A stretch of 64,000 nucleotides of DNA, taken from Medicago truncatula (Eukaryota > Streptophyta > Magnoliopsida > Fabales > Fabaceae). Shown here piece by piece: positions 57,664 to 64,000 of this stretch; position 1 is the stretch's first letter, and each line of letters opens with the position of its first letter. The position numbers and the translations under genes were made by a program. The DNA is taken from assembly GCF_003473485.1 (NCBI RefSeq), contig NC_053042.1, positions 18,558,501 to 18,622,500 of the forward strand, in the 5' to 3' direction. Below the pieces are notes generated by a model. It searched no databases, had not been told where the DNA came from, and saw only the letters and a list, made by a program, of their open reading frames with translations.

Positions 57664-60600
57664 AATGGGTGGGCGTGTGCAAGCTCTACTGGGTGTTCCC
57701 AAGTCTTATAATACTAATTATTATGGCGTGCCAGAAGATGGACCGTCTCAGCCTTCTATTTCTCATGACCTGTCTTGTTTGCCCAACGATGGTTCTGTTA
57801 ACAATACCAATACAAAATAGAAAAAGACATAGTAAAGTTTATCCATTACGGGAACAATGTGGAGAAATTTCCCCTCTCGGTTGAAGTCGACAATGTAGCA
57901 GAACTTGTTAATATTGATGATGATAAAGAGGACACGCAAGACAAAATTGGATTCAACCACGAGGGGACAGATGCTAATGGGAACAGTGTGGAGCAATTTC
58001 CCCTCTCGGTGGAAGTCGACAATGTAGCAGAACTTGTTAATATTGATGATGATGAAGAGGACACACGACAAAATTGGATTCAACCACGAGGGGACAGATG
58101 CTTATGGGAACAATGTGGAGCAATTTCCACTTAAAGTGGATGTCGACAGTGTGGCAGAACTTGTTAATATTGATGAAGATGATGAAGAGGACACACTAGA
58201 CGAAATTGGATTCAACCACGAGGGGACAGATGCTAATGAAAATGTCCGTGAACCACAAGCTGATCCAGAGAAGCAAACAAAATCCTCAAATACGATAGTT
58301 GATGCAGTCTCCTTGATTGATTTGTTCACACGTGACCAAACAACAGAACATATTAGTAGTCTGAGAAAGGAATCTGCTCAGGTTAGTACACCACATTCTA
58401 GTGTTTTCAATTACCTTGATCTGTTTAGATATTACTGTTATGAGTTATGTCATGAACCAACTATCCCAGAAAGTTAAGATATTTGGTTAACGTTCGTGAA
58501 CGGTTTTTCTTCTTTTAATCCTTGGATGTTATATATGCATGTTATCGGGAAACTTTGAATGTTTGTATGTGTGTGCATCTCAGCTGACAGATTCTATTTA
58601 CATTTGTCAATTTCTGCAACAAAAAAGAATTTAAATTATTTTTAGTTTGCGATTTTTATTAAAATTTCATTTCCTATTCCTGCAATTTACATATGTGCAT
58701 AATTCTATTTATTTTGAATTTTCTAAGCCATATAGATGCTAACAGTTCTTTTAACACAGTTTACTTCTGAGGATGAAGCAGGAATTGATGCAAACACAGG
58801 CCAATTATGTGAAAGGAAAAAACTTTACTTTGCATCAGTCCCACTTTTTTGCTTATATTGTGACATAAGCATCAAGAGAACATATTTCTGCAGAAAAGTA
58901 GAATTTAATGCAGAGGGTTGCATTTGCTGAGTGTGTTATAAGACTTCTAAAATCACTTTCAATGGAACACCTATTTCTACGAAGAATCTTGATAAAAAAA
59001 AAAAAAGGAATAACGATGAAATACATTTTGAGAGTCTCATGCAAGAGAGAGAAAACTGAGAAAAAGTCGAAGCGAATGAGAATCTTGACGAGGTAATACC
59101 GAGATATCCACATGTTTTCACATAAGCTTCAAATATCTTAACATTTTCTTATTCTTATGCACACATGTAAATTGAAAATAGTAATAAATTAGTATTCTGT
59201 TGTGATTAAAATTATTGATCTCTTTCATCCATCCAAATATATATTGATTTGAAAATTCTAGATTATTTGAAAAAATTTGTCGACTTATTGATCTGAATAT
59301 TGTAGGTTTTAGCAGCAGAAAATCTTTATGTTAGAGAAGTTGTATTTGTTGACAAGCAATTGAAAGTGATTAAGAAGTTTCTGGACATCATCCCTCAGGA
59401 GAATTACCCTGCTGAATTCTCTTATAGAGCAAGAGTATGTTTTAGTGGCTTATCAATGAATAAATATACCACCAATTCCTTCTTCTGAACTAAATGTCTA
59501 TTGATGTCTACCCCAATATGTATGTATTATACAGAAGATTTAATATAAGTTCCCTTGGTTTCAGGTTATTCTTCTGTTTCAGCATATTGAAGGAGCAGAT
59601 ATATGCATTTTTGGAATGTACGTCCAGGAATTTGGCTCTGAATGCGGCAACCCCAATCAGCGTTGTGTCTACATTTCATATCTTGATTCCTTCAAGTATT
59701 TTAGACCTGAAAGAAGGACAAAGAGTGGATAAGCCCTTCGAAGTTTGTGCCTTCATTTACCATGAGATATTGGTATTTTTATTTTAAACTCTATTTCTAT
59801 GATAATAAAATGAACACTTAATCCTTCCATTCTTTCTATTTATGCTTTTTTTTTTTTTTTTCCTGTCATCAGATTGGATACCTTGATTTTTATAAGAAAA
59901 GGGGTTTCTCAACTTGCTACATGTGGGCATTTTCTCCTTCAAAAAAAAGAGCATGATTATATACTATATTGCCATTCTGATGAGCAAGACTCCGAAGAAT
60001 GGTAAGCTCTGCCGCTGGTCAGTCTTTCGTTCTCCTTATGTATCTGTGTGTGTTGAATTTTCATGAGCTAGTGTATACATTACATTGAGAATTTGAGAGT
60101 GCTATTTTCCTTCTTTTATCTTTGTTTTTGAAAACTAGCACTTCCGTGTAACCACTAAATTTTTATTTTGTTTATTTGTCAGGCTACCGAAGAAGATATT
60201 GTCGTTGGTTTAACCAACATATATGATCATTTATTTGTTCGCACTGTGGTTTAGCCAACATATATGATCATTTCTTTTTTCGTACTGAAAAAGGGAACTC
60301 CAAGGTGACAGCTTCTCGTTTGTCATACTTTGATGGAGACTGCTGGTGCAGTAATGCTATGGAAGTAGCCGAGACCTTTGGAAAGGAGAGTGGAGGAGAC
60401 TATGAAAAAAGGGTGGTGCATACATGTAATGAGTCTTAGAGTTAGAAGGGGCATTATGGGAAATAGGAATATGGACCCTTATAAATATGAGAAAAAGCCA
60501 AGGAAATAAGCATGAAATATGTGATGTAACTTCTTCTTCCTTGTACTCTTTCTTCAAGTTCTTCTTTCAATTATTTTACTTGCTAATTGGTTGTATTCCT

Positions 60601-61536
60601 CCTTAGTTTACACACTGGGAGTTTGATTCATTGTTCACATTAAATGCAATAGCAACAATTGTCTTCATTATAATTTGATCCATTACAATACACTTTGTCA
60701 GGTAACAACCTAAACCTTAAGTTTTTCATATAGTTTTCTCATCATTTGTAATTTCATGCAAAACATTGAATTGTGTACCGTTTTCAGGCCATTGTTGATG
60801 ATATCCCCTCCGACTCTAAACATAATGATATCGTCCTTGAGAGTGGATTGTTTGAAAATAGGGACAACTTTTTGAGCTTCTACCAGAAGACTCTCAGTTT
60901 CAGTTTGACACACTCTGTCCTGCCAAGTATTCCTCCAATATGATCCTCTACCATCTACATAGTCCTACTGTGATGACTCAAAATTGTTAAACACCGGTAT
61001 GTCAATCAGAGAATTGGGAGTCTAATGAGGAAATGGTATGAATTTCATTTTCTTGATTTATTGTTTTCATCACTCATTTGTTCTAGACTAGATTGTTGAT
61101 CATACTTACTGACTTACACACAGATGGTGAAACTGCTGAACGTTTTGAAGCATGCATCTCAATGCCGCACAGCTAATTCTGAACCATGCTCTCATCCAGT
61201 AAGTATGAAATTTGAGTGAATCGGGGCTGCCAGCATTGTATGAAGATATCGTTTATACAAACTGCTCACTCCAGGAATTGCAAAGACTCGGAACGTAGAA
61301 TACCACGCTGCAGGTGTGTTACAATTAGAATTCTACACTACCTAGAGAATTTGGATATTCTATTTTCTGAATTATTCTTTTGCTAAACCACGCATAAAAT
61401 TACTTGTTCATTTCACATTAATCTATCCATACTTATTCTTTTATATTTATATTCATTTTGCAGTGATCTGAAGAAGCATGTAGAACAAAGATCAATGCAT
61501 TCTGAGTCTTGCCGTAGAGCAGTCGTTGGCCAATAA
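57664..61536 (+). pseudogene. HAC1-type (p300/CBP-like) histone acetyltransferase, decayed copy with introns
   Basis: Exon-like blocks in family order: an acidic repeat region 57850-58381; about 58760-59093 (KRTYFCRKVEFNAEGCIC, GTPISTKNLDKKKKRNNDE) matching the region before the PHD; 59308-59433 ([33 protein letters not shown]); 59569-59773 ([35 protein letters not shown]), the acetyl-CoA-binding core; 59873-60000 (GYLDFYKKRGFSTCYMWA); 60184-60440 (TNIYDHLFV, KVTASRLSYFDGD); 60788-60985 (VLESGLFENRDNFLSFYQK); 61125-61200 (LKHASQCRTANSEPCSHP), TAZ-like; and 61463-61536 (DLKKHVEQRSMHSESCRRA). HAC1 acetylates histones as a coactivator. Lesions include TAA after RTKSG, a TGA after EGCIC, 1-nt losses in two HAT-domain exons, and loss of the PHD and ZZ regions. 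Retained introns show it arose by DNA duplication, not retroposition. Confidence 0.85.
57850..58238 (+). repeat. Three-copy 129-bp coding tandem repeat in the HAC-like pseudogene
   Basis: Units start GGGAACAATGTGGAG at 57850, 57979 and 58106. Each encodes about 43 residues: EQFPLSVEVDNVAELVNID followed by an Asp/Glu run and IGFNHEGTDAN. The second unit is 2 nt short, which shifts the frame. Confidence 0.9.
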
Positions 61537-62221
61537 ATCAACTTGTTTTTCCATTGCTTCTGCTGTTCTACGTCAATTTAAATGCTTAAAGTGGCACATT
61601 GCAATCATGAACAATTAGGCCCCTAACACTGTCATTTTTTTTTAGTAATTTGTCAAAAACACAAGAGGAGCTCGATGGTAATCACTCTATGTGTTGCCAT
61701 GGTAATCACTGTCATTTAATTGATAAAAATTTCTCAATTTCCTAATTTTTTATAAAAAAAATAATAATAATCGCTATATACGTTCCAAAACTTGTAGACA
61801 TAGCTAGTTTGAATCAATCAATATTCAACTTTTTATTTTACTATTTGGTAGTGCTTATTTTCTTGCAATACTTTCATTTTTGAAGGAATTTTCTTGAAAC
61901 ACTATTTGGTGTTAAAAATATATATTTAGTTAAATAAAGATCCAATGATAATATTTGTATTAAACCATTGAATCACCACAATACTACAGTTGAACCATTG
62001 ATTATTTTTTTTTATGAGATTTGAACCACTGATTCATAAACCATGTACCTCATGAATAGAATGCAGTTCAATAAAAAAATTGACAATAAAAACCATGATA
62101 CAATACTAACAAATATCATATACAAGGACCTATAAGCTCACTTGTTTTGATTACTGTTATAGCATGACACAACTTGCATCTATGCCATATCTTCTCACGT
62201 TATGTGTTGAATCCAAGCTAT
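61537..62221. other. Spacer upstream of the PGIP-like gene
   Basis: AT-rich sequence; no gene, RNA or complete transposon recognised. Its right end is the PGIP promoter region. Confidence 0.5.
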
Positions 62222-62228
62222 TATAAAA
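62222..62228 (+). promoter_or_regulatory. Probable TATA box of the PGIP-like gene
   Basis: TATAAAA lies 59 bp before the start codon, which would place transcription start near 62255 and give a 5' leader of about 30 nt. Confidence 0.55.
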
Positions 62229-62286
62229 TCCAACACACTTCTCATCAATTTTCTCATCAAAAACTCAAAATACACCAAAAAGAACA

Positions 62287-63195
62287 ATGGCAACTAAGTT
62301 GTTTCTCCTGTTGATATTACTCTCTCATGTAGCATCTTCTCTCTCAGAAGAATGCCACCCACAAGACAAAAGAACCCTACTCCAAATCAAGAAAGAACTC
62401 AACAACCCAACTCTTCTCTCTTCATGGAAACCACACACTAACTGTTGTGACTCAAGTTGGTACGGTGTTATTTGCGCGCCATCTAATAACCGTGTTTACT
62501 CTTTACTTATCGAAATGAACGAAGATCTTGCTTCTCCATTTCCACCATCTATTGGTAACCTACCTTACTTGGAGAGCCTACTTCTATACCAGTTACCAAA
62601 CCTCACTGGCTCAATCCCTCGGTCCATTACCAAACTCACCGATCTCAAATCCCTCACGATCAAGAAAACCGGTATATCAGGTCCAATACCTAACTTCATG
62701 GCCAAATTAAAAAGTCTCACTTTCTTGGATCTCTCAGAGAATCACCTCTCCGGGACACTCCCTTTTAACCTATTCCACTTGCCTAATATTGAAGCGGTAC
62801 TCCTTCAAAACAACAAGTTAACAGGTTCAATCCCTCCTTCCATGGCAAGGTTGAACTCCTTGGTTGTCGACTTGTCTCATAACAGATTTGAAGGTGATGC
62901 CTCCGTGTTTTTTGGTTTTGCGAAAAAGACAGAGACAATAGACCTTTCTTGGAACATGTTGGCGTTTGATATGGGAAAACTAGAGTTTCCCGAGTCCTTG
63001 AAACATTTGGATGTGAGTCAAAATCGGATTTATGGGAAACTTCCTGATGGTGTGAAGAATTTGGAGTGGTTGAATGTGAGTTACAATAGACTCTGTGGTG
63101 AGATTCCAACGGGCGGTATTATGCAGGCCTTGGATAGGAATTCGTTCTCTCATAACAAGTGCTTGTGTGGATCTCCTCTTCCAAGCTGCAAGTAA
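62287..63195 (+). CDS. PGIP: Polygalacturonase-inhibiting protein (PGIP)-type secreted LRR protein
   Basis: The 302-aa protein is coded by one exon. A signal peptide (about 1-20, MATKLFLLLILLSHVASSLS) precedes the LRR N-cap EECHPQDKRTLLQIKKELNN...NCCDSSWYGVICAP, with the paired Cys and Trp of PGIPs. About nine to ten extracellular-type LRRs (LxxLxLxxNxLxGxIPxx) follow, for example LTFLDLSENHLSGTLP and IEAVLLQNNKLTGSIPPSMA. The C-cap is CLCGSPLPSC. PGIPs sit in the cell wall and inhibit fungal endopolygalacturonases, favouring elicitor-active oligogalacturonides. At 302 residues it is about 30 shorter than classical PGIPs, and some mid-repeat positions are atypical (DASVFFGFAKKTETIDLSWN), so it may be a PGIP-like protein with altered inhibition. 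ATG context AACAATGGC is strong. Confidence 0.88.
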   Translation: MATKLFLLLILLSHVASSLSEECHPQDKRTLLQIKKELNNPTLLSSWKPHTNCCDSSWYGVICAPSNNRVYSLLIEMNEDLASPFPPSIGNLPYLESLLLYQLPNLTGSIPRSITKLTDLKSLTIKKTGISGPIPNFMAKLKSLTFLDLSENHLSGTLPFNLFHLPNIEAVLLQNNKLTGSIPPSMARLNSLVVDLSHNRFEGDASVFFGFAKKTETIDLSWNMLAFDMGKLEFPESLKHLDVSQNRIYGKLPDGVKNLEWLNVSYNRLCGEIPTGGIMQALDRNSFSHNKCLCGSPLPSCK

Positions 63196-64000
63196 CACAT
63201 GTAAAATGGAGTAATCTCTGATGCATCTTTCTAGGGAAATAAACTTATATTGCATTTCATTAATAATCAACAGAATAAGGAAAGAATGATATGGATGACT
63301 TAGCTAAGTTGCAGGCAACCAAATCAACAATTTCCTTTTTCGACATACTGTGTTGAAACTGTATTTCAAATATATTTTATATAGTTAATGGTAATTAAAT
63401 TTGTGAGTCAGTTAACAATCATCACCTAACAATCTTCTGCAACCATTTAGGCACACAACCAACTATGCAGTCATTAACATAACAATCAAGCTATAATTCA
63501 TTAATAGCAAGTTCACAATCACAATGTAATGCATCAATGGCACAACACAATCACATATACCATATCCAATAACAATTTATTTGCACATTCATGGTTGATA
63601 CTCAATACAGTCCATTATAAATATCATAGGCAAAAAAAGAAAATCATGTTATAGCATGTAATTCATAATCATCAATTAAACCACTATCTTACTTGTGCTG
63701 AAAGACATCAAACATAAGCAAGCAAGACTTATCCATCTCTCTTACAATGGCCAATAATAATTTAAATTGGTGTGCGCGAGATATAGGGGTCTTGGGAGTT
63801 GGGACACCCCAACTGGGTCAAAGAAAAATAACGGCAAAAATATTAGCGGGTTGCTATAAATGAGTATTTCGGCTTGGTTTAAGTACATTGTTCATCCCCA
63901 TAGAGATAAGTTGGATTGGGTCAGAACGCGAAGTCCAACAGGTCAAAAGTCAACCTGACTAAAATTCATTGTTTTAAACTGACACGGGGCACTCTGCGCA
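63196..64000. other. 3' flank and spacer, no gene seen
   Basis: Contains the PGIP 3' UTR region, then AT-rich sequence. The last 250 bp becomes more GC-balanced ('ttgggacaccccaactgggt'), possibly the edge of a repeat that continues outside the window. Confidence 0.4.

Overview
This is a plant nuclear window, AT-rich, with introns and dense nested transposon remnants. Two genes for nodule-specific cysteine-rich (NCR) peptides point to a legume of the inverted-repeat-lacking clade, most likely Medicago or a close relative. The species call is inference from gene families and retroelement types; no search was possible.

Layout. 28-6903 (+) holds the last 12 coding exons of CTF18, the large subunit of an alternative clamp loader. 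8623-11874 (+) is an intact one-exon CC-NBS-LRR immune receptor. 11900-28800 is a transposon landscape: a Copia LTR relic, SINEs with clean target duplications, a Helitron-like element carrying a dead RPA1-like gene that was later split by two long LTRs, and an Ogre-like solo LTR flanked by a perfect CTATA duplication. Inside it, at 26159-26407 (-), sits a small DVL/ROTUNDIFOLIA-like peptide gene.

29393-39620 contains two copies of a segmental duplication. Each carries one two-exon NCR gene (30263-30594 and 39105-39404, both -). Between them lie a second copy of the RPA-bearing element, a B3-domain fragment and a broken transposon protein.

40284-57105 is a small receptor cluster on the minus strand: a CC-NBS-LRR pseudogene cut at its P-loop by a LINE (the LINE is itself split by a solo LTR), an intact 867-aa CC-NBS-LRR gene (47942-50545), and an LRR-only fragment. 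MITEs, a hAT element and a Copia-type LTR lie among them.

57664-61536 (+) is a decayed but intron-bearing copy of a HAC1-type (p300/CBP-like) histone acetyltransferase gene with an unusual 129-bp coding tandem repeat. 62287-63195 (+) is an intact polygalacturonase-inhibiting-type LRR protein gene.

The intact genes therefore cover replication/cohesion (CTF18), organ-shape signalling (DVL), symbiosis (NCR x2) and pathogen defence (two CNLs, PGIP). They do not form an operon-like unit. The main story of the window is birth and death of defence and symbiosis genes inside a transposon-rich region, with paralogous empty sites that allow insertions to be ordered in time.
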